Notes under the pieces: generated by a model
Told to the model about the DNA's origin: nothing
The model's database searches: none
The model's input: the letters and a program-made list of their open reading frames with translations, nothing else
In this document: positions 48,068 to 54,808 of the stretch, piece after piece
Layout of the letters: each line of letters opens with the position of its first letter
Numbering within the stretch: the first letter of the stretch is position 1
Made by a program: the position numbers and the translations under genes
NCBI GenBank assembly: GCA_028751875.1
Contig: CM054144.1
Coordinates: 17,887,799 to 17,951,798 of the forward strand
Direction of reading: 5' to 3'
Length of the DNA: 64,000 bases
Source: Rapana venosa
Taxonomy: Eukaryota > Mollusca > Gastropoda > Neogastropoda > Muricidae

Positions 48068-48260
48068 AGTCCACAAAAAGTATCCAATAAGCAAACAAGA
48101 AAACCACATGAAAATGGCAAGAAAGGTTTGTTACCTTTATCAGACTCATCGTTTTTGCTGTTTTTCTCAAATGTACGGAAGGTCTGTTGCAATACAGAGC
48201 GATTGTCTTCAGTTCTTTCGCGTTGGAAAGTACTGATAAATCGGCTGCCCTGCTGACCAA
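24825..48260 (-). CDS. NSDHL: NSDHL, sterol-4-alpha-carboxylate 3-dehydrogenase (7 coding exons)
   Basis: The family is an NAD(P)-dependent enzyme of the endoplasmic reticulum that oxidatively decarboxylates 4-carboxysterols during C-4 demethylation in sterol synthesis. Coding exons on the minus strand: 48260-48135, 47850-47695, 46354-46208, 45590-45459, 28215-28079, 26740-26638, 25169-24825. Phases agree, giving 381 aa (human 373). Visible features: Rossmann cofactor motif GGCGFLG (49-55), [16 protein letters not shown], the S-S-A-S block (149-152), catalytic YTETK (Y178, K182), [38 protein letters not shown], a hydrophobic segment (about 300-318) for membrane attachment, and [13 protein letters not shown]. 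The start is uncertain: M1 at 48260 gives normal length; an internal ATG at 48149 (MSLIK) has a good context. Intron 4 is about 17 kb and holds another gene. A divergent centrin gene starts 548 bases away. Confidence 0.92.
25800..25970 (-). repeat. Dispersed repeat family G fragment
   Basis: Reverse complement of the purine-rich half of the 16750-17010 repeat ('aggagaatggaccgggaagg', 'gcacagaatttcca'), in NSDHL intron 6. Confidence 0.6.
26325..26520. repeat. Family F fragment joined to a SINE B-tail module
   Basis: 26340-26395 is the reverse complement of the family F start ('gtttatagccctaccgatca', 'gccatatcagggctgtcacc'). 26418-26520 carries B-tail words in plus orientation ('aaagttggaatgctgctacc', 'ttggagctctggcagagg'). 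The F-plus-B pairing is also seen at 56.8-57.2 kb. Confidence 0.6.
26801..26872. repeat. (CA)n microsatellite with duplicated interruption
   Basis: Two blocks of (CA)n, each followed by 'catacatacaaacgca', suggest internal duplication of a 38-base unit. Lies 60 bases upstream of NSDHL exon 6 (intron side). Confidence 0.85.
27230..27390 (+). repeat. Dispersed repeat family H
   Basis: 'cccttaactctttgaggagt', 'catgggcaagctgaacctgg' and 'agcccatccttctccaggt' recur in order at 46.45-46.55 kb ('cccttaactccatgaggagc', 'gggtaagttgaacctggagg'). At 46.5 kb it is followed by the modules of a family E composite, so H may be its distal part. Confidence 0.5.
27415..27565. repeat. T/G low-complexity block with poly-G runs
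   Basis: T-rich and G-rich homopolymers alternate, including G runs at about 27475-27491 and 27550-27562. Long frames over it are composition artefacts. Confidence 0.85.
28390..28565 (+). repeat. tRNA-derived SINE, family C
   Basis: Box-A-like 'tggcctagaggtta' near 28401 and box-B-like AGTTCAATCCC near 28450 are followed by the family body 'cctcatgcactagaccatgt' and 'ggtctgggcactagtcagtc'. It pairs with the minus-strand copy at 1185-1370. Located 175 bases upstream of NSDHL exon 5, in intron 4. Confidence 0.6.
28663..28711. repeat. Poly-G run of about 49 bases with one interruption
   Basis: A G run broken by a single A near 28697. One of several very long G or C homopolymers in the window. 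Confidence 0.9.
29027..29440 (+). repeat. SINE with B tail, complete copy
   Basis: The head resembles family A ('gatagtctcgtggttagagt' and the middle 'gcgcacatgttaaaatccat'), but after 'acacactggtgtcgtgttta' the sequence is the B tail ('gtggctaccttaatgg', 'ttcaccattgttgaactt') instead of the A tail. Good reference for the B version. Confidence 0.78.
30325..31180 (-). mobile_element. CR1/jockey-like LINE, 3' half of ORF2, 5'-truncated
   Basis: The reverse complement matches the plus-strand element at 61.49-62.40 kb from VKYLGVVID-like codons through the C-terminus ([41 protein letters not shown]), then the CA/TG tract and the tail (30335-30380) ending in (TTA)n. At least one frameshift breaks the frame near 30815-30840. 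Lies in NSDHL intron 4, in the same orientation as NSDHL. No catalytic RT domain remains. Confidence 0.82.
31190..32575. other. NSDHL intron 4, AT-rich unassigned part
   Basis: Contains a TG-rich degenerate tract at about 31735-31880. No exon, RNA gene or clear element is seen elsewhere. Confidence 0.5.
32576..32970. repeat. (GA)n purine tract followed by decayed LINE tails
   Basis: 32576-32775 is an almost pure purine tract of GA, GAA and G runs, capable of triplex (H-DNA) formation. 32855-32970 has two degenerate copies of the 'agcgct' LINE tail separated by (AAT)n. Confidence 0.7.
33050..33650. repeat. 28-bp minisatellite
   Basis: About 20 tandem units whose core is 'ccaactgatgtataactg' plus 'aataacctaa', with measured spacing of 28 bases between successive cores (for example 33181 and 33209). 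Three variant units read 'actgacatgactgactcacc' or a close relative, at about 33405, 33455 and 33620. The upstream edge (33000-33180) is more diverged. Non-coding, within NSDHL intron 4. Confidence 0.93.
33660..34985. other. NSDHL intron 4, unassigned AT-rich DNA
   Basis: No gene, no RNA gene and no recognised repeat; only short A-rich or T-rich runs. Confidence 0.5.
34995..35345 (-). repeat. (CA)n, SINE A fragment and (CAGA)n
   Basis: An impure (CA)n at 34995-35053 precedes a minus-strand SINE A fragment (35095-35290) with a damaged A tail and the middle 'ccattgtgtgctggtgggaa'. It is followed by a (CAGA)n run at about 35297-35345. The tRNA-like head is missing. Confidence 0.75.
35350..36367. 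other. Downstream flank of the nested LRR gene
   Basis: A-rich sequence that probably includes the 3' untranslated region of the minus-strand LRR gene. I do not find a convincing polyadenylation hexamer within the first several hundred bases. A 34-base segment near 35760 ('tagtggaggaaaacaagtgc') is shared with 7716-7750. Confidence 0.45.
36368..38023 (-). CDS. LRR and Ig-like single-pass membrane protein, nested in NSDHL intron 4
   Basis: Single-exon frame of 551 codons. Residues 1-27 form a signal peptide. A cysteine-rich LRR cap follows (C28, C32, C34, C43), then about six leucine-rich repeats (88-233, e.g. [28 protein letters not shown]), a C-terminal LRR cap starting NPWHCTC (242-292), an Ig-like region (300-390), a Thr-rich, probably O-glycosylated stalk (393-433), a transmembrane helix (about 476-499) and a cytoplasmic tail of about 50 residues containing RYEDCF. 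NQT (349) and NGT (367) are possible N-glycosylation sites. The layout suggests a cell-surface recognition or adhesion protein, as in LRR-Ig families; ligand and role are unknown and I cannot name an orthologue. In the Ig-like region the first Cys (316) and Trp (328) are present, but the usual second Cys is Ile372. The gene lies inside NSDHL intron 4 on the same strand. Confidence 0.88.
   Translation of the reverse strand: MALLFVQHVSIVVVMVITLWTMSITAVCPSQCTCNPVVKSVMCSSAGYYSLTVGLPADTEHLVIRGSYARSLAFHHLTKKDLQIFPNLKTLVISHTQLTTVDRDAFSGVSNLKTLDLSFNQISKLEPGVFHDLHGLRSLILTGNEGCSLQPGVFQGLSSLKELYLGSMKLGLISSTLFMGLDAMEALDLSDNDIQKVPVDFIFPTVFQHLKLLDLSFNRLTELSHTLEPLFQRVDKVKLGDNPWHCTCTLLWLKKYPQHIVSAHGTDGMICNSPDRVKYQSLAQLADHSLMCVPPAVSSCEQPKPVKDGDSLTVKCHIAGDPTPEVSWVLPDGSMLSGKGDTSRGIAVNQTKDEVTLTVTATSMAWNGTLQIKLSNVEGISHSQVQIIVLLLTTTTTSTSTTTTTTSMSTTTTSTTAPTTSTTSTKKPTTTTIPRVRVTSFPQINLGSSTQSPPGSSTGEDGKNPGLGDNGSLQKTLIFGAVGIASVGIISAAVVGVVLHKFLSTSNKVKPLQVKERYEDCFSPDNGSQIPSSNVAPSSTRPVNLVMPAWE
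38329..38512. repeat. (CA)n tract with repeated 'gaggatcaca' interruptions
   Basis: CA repeats broken at near-regular spacing by 'gaggatcac' or 'gaggataac', so a higher-order unit has been duplicated. Located about 300 bases upstream of the LRR gene start. Confidence 0.88.
38513..39270. other. Upstream flank of the LRR gene, unassigned
   Basis: No gene or recognised repeat. Part of NSDHL intron 4. Confidence 0.45.
39285..39715 (-). repeat. Dispersed repeat family G, two pieces
   Basis: 39290-39425 matches in reverse the purine-rich half of the family ('ctagaaattccctcttttct', 'gccttcctggtcccattgca'). 39640-39700 matches the other half ('gtgctgggtctgacttgtca', 'ggcgcttaacggcagcgcaa'). The pieces are separated by unrelated sequence that may be an insertion. 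Confidence 0.55.
40017..40133. repeat. Impure (CA)n microsatellite
   Basis: CA-rich with GC interruptions, followed by C-rich low-complexity DNA to about 40260. Confidence 0.9.
40780..41190 (-). repeat. SINE with B tail, complete copy
   Basis: Read on the minus strand: tRNA-like head ending at 'aggatagcctagtggacaga' (41160-41180), the middle 'aaactataaaccgagg', and the B tail 'catgaagttggaatgcagct' to 'ccttggagctctagctgagg' near 40785. The box-A word is conserved. Confidence 0.78.
42045..42215 (+). repeat. (CA)n tract and SINE A tail fragment
   Basis: (CA)n at 42050-42087 abuts a truncated SINE A beginning at 'tgtgtgccggtgggaacaga' (about 42096) and carrying the A tail ('gatgtaaaaatagcacatga'). 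Confidence 0.75.
42220..44470. other. NSDHL intron 4, mostly unassigned
   Basis: Includes a TG-rich tract at about 43198-43232 and a possible tRNA-like head at about 43660-43740 ('catggtgcagtggttagtac'), which I cannot tie to any family here. No exon recognised. Confidence 0.45.
44474..44910 (-). repeat. SINE with B tail, complete copy, next to poly-C
   Basis: Minus-strand copy: head near 44850-44875 ('ggatagcctagtggttagaa'), middle 'gagactataaaccaaa', B tail 'gaagttggaatgcagctacc' to 'tagctctacctgaggaa'. A poly-C run of about 33 (44877-44909) directly abuts the SINE head. Confidence 0.78.
45702..46024. repeat. Very long (GT)n array followed by an (AC)n array
   Basis: A GT array of about 200 bases (45702-45906), with a short impure middle (45788-45835), is followed 60 bases later by about 58 bases of (AC)n (45967-46024). 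The two are complementary and could fold back. They lie in NSDHL intron 3, between exons at 45590 and 46208. Confidence 0.95.
46060..46170 (+). repeat. Retroposon 3' end with AATAAA and (TTGAC)n tail
   Basis: 'ataaacttaatcttttaccc' then AATAAA (46132-46137), 'gatcattttgac' and a run of TTGAC pentamers to about 46169. A polyadenylation signal followed by a short tandem pentamer is the typical end of a non-LTR element. The element body is missing. Confidence 0.55.
46445..46910 (-). repeat. Composite family E/H repeat with tRNA-like head
   Basis: The minus strand starts near 46905 with a box-A-like word 'tagctgagtggttagac', then box-B-like GGTTCGAATC near 46828. Body words follow ('tggtgaattgggggtgggga', 'ctgccagtgactta'); then come a (TG)n expansion (46678-46735), a module shared with 56.9 kb ('ggatctttgatgtgcatatt' on plus) and family H sequence (46445-46550). 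Confidence 0.6.
47201..47545 (+). repeat. SINE family A, full-length copy
   Basis: Head 'caggatagcctgatggttag' with box-B-like GGTTCGATTCT, then the standard middle and A tail, running into an A-rich (AAAT)n end up to about 47588. It lies just downstream of NSDHL exon 2, in intron 2, on the strand opposite to NSDHL. Confidence 0.85.
48000..48066. repeat. (TG)n-(GA)n compound microsatellite in NSDHL intron 1
   Basis: (TG)n at 48000-48028 followed by (GA)n to 48066, about 70 bases past the exon 1 donor. Confidence 0.93.
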
Positions 48261-48808
48261 CGACCTGTGACGTAGTGTCGGATGATTGTGTCATACGATC
48301 ACTTTCTGATGCCTTAGCAGTCTTGAAAAGTTGTGCTTAGCAGCTGATCTATTTGAAACGGAACAATGGCATCACTCATCGAACAAACAGTGCAGCTGGC
48401 CGGAAAATAATGAAGCTCTTGCAACAGATATAGGTTACCGGCGCGGAAAACTTACCGTGATTTTAACAGCCATTTTCGCTACGCTTCGTCAGCACAGGGG
48501 GTTGTATCAAAACAATTTTTGGCCAGGGGAATACCACCAGTCCCACAAACATTGTCTGTACCATCAAATAGGACACTTTCAAGCTTAGCAAATTCATTAG
48601 ATAATATATTTTATTAGTGAATTAAATATTAAAGCAGAAAACAATTAACTTAAAACATTTATGCTTGTTTACATGAAAGCCACAGTTCCATACCACCTTT
48701 TCTTTTCTTTCTTGAAGTGCGGTCCTAAAAATCCGGGTCTTTAGGCGGCTGAGTTTCGTCTCGAAGATCAACAAAGCAGTCGATTTGCTGTTGACTATTT
48801 CTGCAAGG
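48261..48808. promoter_or_regulatory. Shared divergent promoter of NSDHL (-) and centrin (+)
   Basis: 548 bases separate the two start codons, so both promoters and 5' leaders must lie here unless an upstream non-coding exon exists. The stretch has more CpG than nearby DNA (e.g. 'ttaccggcgcggaaaac' near 48434), an ETS-like CCGGAA at 48400-48405 and a half CRE (TGACG) near 48266. No TATA box is obvious. An ATG at 48294 on the NSDHL side opens a 53-codon frame overlapping NSDHL exon 1 in another frame, so it could act as an upstream ORF. Confidence 0.6.
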
Positions 48809-51800
48809 ATGGTTAGTGCATATTGTTTTATCACATCACTGTATATTTGCATTCAGATTAGACAACTGATCATCATAAATAAGCTTGTATAGTTAGGTTT
48901 AGCTGATTGTCTTAAAGTTGCCCAAAGTACCAAATTAGATGAAGCAAACCCAAAAGAATGGTGTTGTGTAGATACAAGTCGATTATTTTGGTTATATTAT
49001 TGGGATAATTAGCCTACTATCTCAGAAGCGCACATGTTTGATTTTTATCACGGCTATTGTATTACCACGCAAATTTAACAATGATATGTATTTAAAATAG
49101 TTAAATGATATTTACTTGCTTAAGTTTAATTGCTTTACATCCGAGCATGTTGAAGCATGAATTGTTAGGACCTGAGGATGAGACCAGCCCTTTCTAAGTT
49201 GTTGGTTTTTTTTTAAGTTAAAAAATACTGTTAAAAAGTAACAAAAGCATTCGAGAGGTAGAGTGTATAAATTATTGAATTATTTTCTTATCTGTTATGA
49301 TATAATTGATATTAAAATTGGGTCCAACAAGAATACATTCTATCCAGACATTTGGATGGTTGGTTGAAAGATGTTGATTCCTAAAGTTGATGATGGACAA
49401 CACAACACTAGCCGTATCTGTTGCAGTCAAACTTTAAGAAAACCACACTGGCAGGAGGAGGGCGCAAAAAGACAGGACCCAAATGTGAGCTTACAGAGGA
49501 GCAAAAGCAAGAAATCCGTGAGGCATTTGATCTGTTTGATGCTGATGGATCTGGCACCATTGATGCCAAAGAACTCAAGGTCAGTTGTCGATTTGTTGCT
49601 TATACTCTAATCATTCTTTTGAGTTAATAATTTTACACTGCATACATAGTAGTTTGTGTGTATGTTGTTTTGATGTTTGTTGGTATTTTTGTTGTTGATT
49701 GTGCATCTTTGAAAATGAATGAAGAATTTCAAAGGAATGAAAATGAATAAATATTAACCAAATGCAGGAAATATTCATAATGCTATTATAGGGTACTCTT
49801 TTTAAAACAAAAATTAACTTTTTTTTTTTAATCTGTTGTAGACAAAAATACGCATCAGACATTAAGAAAGGCTATTAGTATTACTCATATTTCATCCGTC
49901 GTGTTACTTGAACATGAACTTGTAACACACACACTCACTCACTTACTCACTTACTCACTCACTCATAAACCACCAGCATTCAGTGCATTGTTTGACAGAG
50001 AAAGAAAAGAGATGCATTAATTTTTTTTTCAAAATTTGACTCTCAATATAAAACACCACAAAGTAACAGAGGGAGACAGAGATTGGGGCAATGGGAAGGT
50101 GGTGGGAGGGGGTGGAGAGAGAATACAAAAGAGCCGTAAAATCTATTTTTCATCTTTTGTATGATGTTTGGCATGACTTTTACACAGTAAAGTATAGTTT
50201 GATGCATCAAAGTTTGATTAGTTCATAATTGCAAAGAAACTTTCTATATAAAAAAAAATTAAAAGCATGGGAATGGGATAGCCTAGTGGTTAGAACATTG
50301 CGCTAGGAATCTGACGACCCTGGTTTGATTCCCATTCAATGGGGATATTTTCCCTTGGAGTTAACTTCAGTGCAGACTCTTCTCTCCGCAAAAGTCTTTT
50401 GGATGAGACTATAAACCGAGGCCCCATGTGCAAACGCACACAGAACATCTTGTGCACACGTTAAATCCTGTTCCGCTTGTCATAAGAGTAGGCCATCATG
50501 TGCCGGTGGGAACAGATGACAACTTACAAAACCACATACATACGGGGACTGGATGTAAAAAACACACAAGTGCTTATTCCATTATCCTTGATATAAAAGA
50601 ATTTTTATAAATAATAAAATAAAAAAACTATTGCATTAAATCATGAATAGAAATTGGTGTATTTTCTGATTAAATATATAATATTTCTTTTTTATTAGAT
50701 GCTGTCATATGTGTGCAGGCTTTGGGCTGGTGTGTGTGTGGTGTTGTTTTGTGTGTGTGGGGTGTGTGTGTGGGTGTGTGTGTGAATTTTCAACAACATA
50801 AATTCAGACTTTTCAAAGTTCTGTAAAAGGTTCCCAGGGGGAGCTTAGGATTGAGCAAAGAAAGAGAAATCAAAAAGTGATTGCTGAATTGACAAAGGGG
50901 TACAGGGAGTATCATAAATACTTTGAATTGAACCCAGAGTCATGGTCAATACCAGACAATCCATTGTAGCTTATAAACCTTTTACCTACTAGGTTTTGCT
51001 TATTTCATCATTTTACTGTTTCCATAAAATTCAATTTTAAATCTGTGAACAAAAGACGCTTACATCATGACTTAGTGTGATTGCGTTTTTGAATAGGGTG
51101 GGGGTTCTTTTTTCCCACAGATTTTTTTCAAGCTTTTCTTTCTTTTCTTTTATATTGAAGTATTGGGTTTGTGATCACATGCAAATAGGGAATTTAGAAA
51201 GTTCATTTCTATGTTGCTTTTCTTTTCTTTCTCCATTAGAAGGGGATGGATCAGTTTACGTTAAAAGTTTTGTTTCAATAAAACAGATTGCCAAATCAGA
51301 GCAATTGCTTTTATTTTTCCTCGAAAAACAGGGTTCCTTTAAATTTGAGGGACACAAGGGGGCTAGAAATCCTTTCACCCCACCATCACTACTACAAGCC
51401 TTATATTTTTGAATAGATTTTGTCCATCTTGTTAAGCCGTTTCTTTGCCAGAAAATGCTTGGCAACTTATTTTTTAAAAGTTCTTGCTAATCTATTAAGT
51501 TGTGATATATGGAGAAAGGCAAAAGTAGATGAAAAGAAGTATAAAGAACTCAACAAACTGGTTAAGAAAAAATGTAATGAAGCCAAGGAAGAATGGATCA
51601 ATATGCAGTGCAAGGAAATTGAAATGAATGCAAATTTTGATAGCTAACTTATGCATGAAAAAATAAAAGATGTGACAGGGAAGAAATCATCTGCAAAAAC
51701 AGGTTGTATAAAGTCGAGAGATGGAGATATACTCAGGGAAAAAGAAGATATTCTTAACAGTGTGGTCAAAAATACATCGAAGATTTTATACCACGACGAC

Positions 51801-53719
51801 AGAGGTCCACTCCTATATTAGCAACGAAGATGGCCACATAATCGTGGAAGACGAAGGTGAGACATGCACTCAGCAAGATGAAAGTGGTAAGGCGCCAGGA
51901 CTGTGATACCCCATCTGAATTGATAACAGCCGTGGATGAAGTGGGAATTAAGGCAGTCACAAACTATAAACAATATATATGACACAGGAGAGATTCCGAC
52001 AGATATGAAGAAGTCCATCTACATTGCAATCCCTAAGAAACTGGGTAACAGCTGATGTGACCAACATCGTTACAATCGCCTGATGAGTCACCTCCCAAAG
52101 TTCTTTTACGAATACTCATGAAAAGGGTGAGAAAAAATAAAAAATTCCCCGAAATAATCAGAACGCCCAATTTGGTTCATGGCAGAAAAGGCACCAGAAA
52201 TGCAATCTTCGCATTGAAAAAAATTCATTGGAGATCATCGAGGTCCAGAAAGACCTGTTTCCTTGCTTCATGACTACTCAAAGCGTTCGACAAAAGTACG
52301 CACTCCGACTTGTTTGATATTCTGGCAGGGCTATACATCGGACGGGAAAGATTCTTCGAGTCCCCAAAAAATATATATGGGAACAGGAGGCAGCCATTAA
52401 AGGGCGACAATGACATTTAGTCAATATTGACCAATCTGCAGGGGTGTGAGGCAGGGCTGCGTGTTCTCGCCCGAAATTTTTTTAATGTATATAGTGAAAT
52501 AATTCTACGAAATATTGAGAATCATGAGGGAATTAGTGTAGGTGGCCCCAACATCAACAACCTGGATATGCGATGACACAGTCCTTATCGCTGACTCTGA
52601 AGAAAAACTGCAAAAGATTTTAACAACTAACAGACCCAAAGCGAAAAAAAAAGGATTACAGCTCAATGCAAAGAAGACAGAATGCATGGTGATCTCGAAA
52701 AAAGCTGTTGTACCACAATGCAACATAGCCTGTAAAGGAGAGAGAATCAGACAAGTAAACACCTTTAAATTCCTTGGTTGTACTATCACCCCAGACGGCA
52801 AGTGTGACACAGAAATCAAGAAGAGAATCGGTCAATCTAAGGCAACTTTTAACAACATGAAATGCATTTTTACCAACAGTAAGATAAGCCTCAAGACAAA
52901 GATCCATGTTTTGAGAGCCTACGTATGGTCCATTCATCTGTACGGATGTGAGTGCTGGACCCTAGCCAAGGACACAGAACAGCGACTAGAAGCAGTGGAA
53001 ATGTGGTTCATCCGGAGAATCATGAAAGTCTCATGGACAAAAAGGAAAACAAATGCAGAAGTAATGGAAATGGCTGGGTACAAGAGATCCCTTCTCAACA
53101 CCATCAGAGAAAGACAGCTCAAATTTTTCGGCCATATAATCAGGGCTGACGGACTAGAGAAACTGTTATGGAGTGGCAAAATCTGTGGAAACAAGAGCAG
53201 AGGAAGACAACACACAAAATTCACAGACAGCTTAAACAAATTCGCAACGAATAAAGAGGGCACCAACAATGAGCTCATGAGAGGGACCGAGAACAGGGAA
53301 GAATGGAGAGCCATGATCGTCGATGTCTGCAGGACCAGACCGGACACTTGAAGAAGAAGAATATGGTCTGTTGTGCTTCTTAGTGTCTTTCATATTCATT
53401 GAAGCAGTATTACTTTTTTTCTTTCTTGTTCTGTTACAGGTACCATAGATTTCAATGACTTCTTGACAATCATGACACAGAAGATGAGTGAGAAAGATGC
53501 CAAAGAAGAAATCTTGAAAGCCTTCCGTCTGTTTGATGATGATGAAACGGGCAAAATCTCTTTCCGAAACTTGAAAAGAGTAGCCAAAGAACTTGGTGAA
53601 AATCTTACAGATGAAGAACTTCAGGTAAGCTGTTGTTTCTGACTTTTTGATAATGTTAAAAATTAACCAAAAAAGTATATGAGCACATTTGGTTATGATT
53701 TTTTTTCTTAGGAGGGGGT

Positions 53720-53759
<40 letters not shown>

Positions 53760-54808
53760 GAATAGATTAGTAGGAGTGGGGAGCAGGCATAGATGGAAAT
53801 AGAAACAAAATCAATAAAAAGCATGCATATCTATTTTGAGATTTTCATGTCTTAAGAGATGTCTTATTGATTGGGTTTTTTTTTTAAGTTCTGTGAATGA
53901 AGCAAGCCATTTCTTTTTATTTTAATTAATAGATATAGCCTATTGAGTCAGTATGGAGGAAGACTGACATCAGTTTTTGTTTGGTTTTGAGTGCAGCCAT
54001 TCTTCTGGACCCAACAAGCAAAGATAGTCATTTTCAGAATCAGTGCTTTTTGATGCTTGAGGTGTTGTTTTATTATTGTTGGTTTTTTGTTGAGTTTTGT
54101 TTGTTTTGGGTTGATTGGGTTCTTTTCCTTTTCTTTTGTTGTGTTTTGTGTGTTTTGGGGTTGGTTGGTTGTGTTGTTGTTTGGGGGTTGTTTTTTTTTT
54201 GGGGGGGGCTTTGGTTTTGTTGTTGTTGATTTTTTTTTTTTGGGGGGGGGGGTGCTAAATTTTCCTTTCAAAAAGGAAGTGGTGGGGGGGAAATGATCAA
54301 GGCTTTTGAGAGTTTTCTTTTTTGCCAGCACTTTTCGTCTGTTTCATTGCTCTAGTTAATACAATACGACCCATCCATCCCCTCCTCCCTGAAAAAAAAG
54401 TTGGGATTTGTTGGTTATGAATTGTGCAACTCATAAGTAGGTCTTGTTCTCATTCTTCTCCATTGCTTACTACAAACTTCCAACTTTTTCTGTATTTTGA
54501 TTTAATGGTTGTCATTCAGTCTTAGTCTCAAATGGATGCTAACTTTGATATTAACTGAGCATTGAAAATTGGTTGATGGGATTTATGCATGAATTTACAG
54601 TATTCATCTGGCTCGAGTGTTCAGTTGTCCCTAACCAAGTTAGATACTAAGATTTGATAATTCTTAGTGTACAACTTAATATGATCAGTCTTTTAAGTAG
54701 CTTACAATTATTTTCCAGGAAATGATTGATGAGGCAGACAGAGACGGAGATGGGGAAATCAACCAGGAGGAGTTTTTGCGCATCATGAAGAAAACCAGCT
54801 TATACTGA
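48809..54808 (+). CDS. CETN2: Centrin (CETN2-like), EF-hand protein; exon 3 damaged in this sequence
   Basis: Centrins are calmodulin-like calcium binders of centrioles; centrin-2 also takes part in nucleotide-excision repair with XPC. Coding exons: 48809-48811 (ATG only, donor GTTAGT), 49427-49579, 50830-50905 (degenerate), 53440-53624, 54719-54808. With a normal exon 3 the product would be about 170 aa (human CETN2 172). Visible features: start SNFKK, basic N-terminus, [19 protein letters not shown]-hand loop 1 [12 protein letters not shown] (39-50), [18 protein letters not shown], loop 3 [12 protein letters not shown] (112-123), [18 protein letters not shown], loop 4 [12 protein letters not shown] (148-159) and C-terminus KKTSLY. 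Loop 2 falls in exon 3. Exon 2 ends in phase 0 while exon 4 needs phase 1, so skipping exon 3 gives K-V-P-stop: exon 3 is obligatory. The single-codon first exon is inferred. CETN2 identity over other centrins rests on close similarity and on the NSDHL neighbour. Confidence 0.85.
49580..50829 (+). other. Centrin intron 2
   Basis: AT-rich, with a (CACT)n-like run at about 49926-49968, the SINE at 50.27-50.62 kb, and a TG-rich tract at 50731-50782 just before exon 3. Confidence 0.6.
50272..50625 (+). repeat. SINE family A, full-length copy
   Basis: Head 'gggatagcctagtggttaga' (perfect box A TAGCCTAGTGG), box-B-like GGTTTGATTCC, middle and A tail all present, ending in 'aaagaatttttataaataat'. 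Small deletions exist in the 'gatgacaacttacaaaacca' segment relative to other copies. Confidence 0.87.
50830..50905 (+). pseudogene. Degenerate centrin exon 3 (about six bases short)
   Basis: Between centrin exons 2 and 4 the only similarity to the missing 28-residue segment is here, after an AG at 50828-50829. The string carries recognisable pieces in order: 'gagcttaggattgag' (for A-L-G-F-E), 'caaagaaagag' (P-K-K-E), 'aaatcaaaaag' (E-I-K-K), 'tgattgctgaattgacaaag' (M-I-A-E-I-D-K). No single frame is open across it because single bases are missing between most pieces. The expected length is 82 nt and 76 are present. The expected donor GTGAGTAT reads GGAGTAT, again one base short. Order, orientation, position and phase all fit exon 3. 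It could be a consensus error or genuine decay. Confidence 0.7.
51500..53360 (+). pseudogene. RTE-like LINE fragment inside a centrin intron
   Basis: A second reverse-transcriptase lineage, clearly different from the 2.6-7.3 kb pair. 51500-52540 holds the linker and palm region as pieces in changing frames ([25 protein letters not shown]; the motif A region; [10 protein letters not shown] near 52450). The YADD box near 52567-52580 lacks one base. 52560-53351 is open without interruption and encodes thumb and C-terminal regions ([63 protein letters not shown]). It ends in a (GAA)n tail. It lies in sense in the intron between centrin exons 3 and 4. Confidence 0.85.
53706..53758. repeat. Poly-G run of about 50 bases, 80 bases after centrin exon 4
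   Basis: Nearly pure G with a single T near 53720. Later in the same intron, 54080-54295 is a G/T-rich low-complexity block with more short G and T runs. No coding content. Confidence 0.9.

Noticed and set aside
50700..50730. 'tgcaggctttgggctgg' as centrin exon 3 start (R-A-L-G-F)
   Set aside because: Only a few residues match and the rest is a TG-rich tract; the better candidate at 50830-50905 matches across its whole length.
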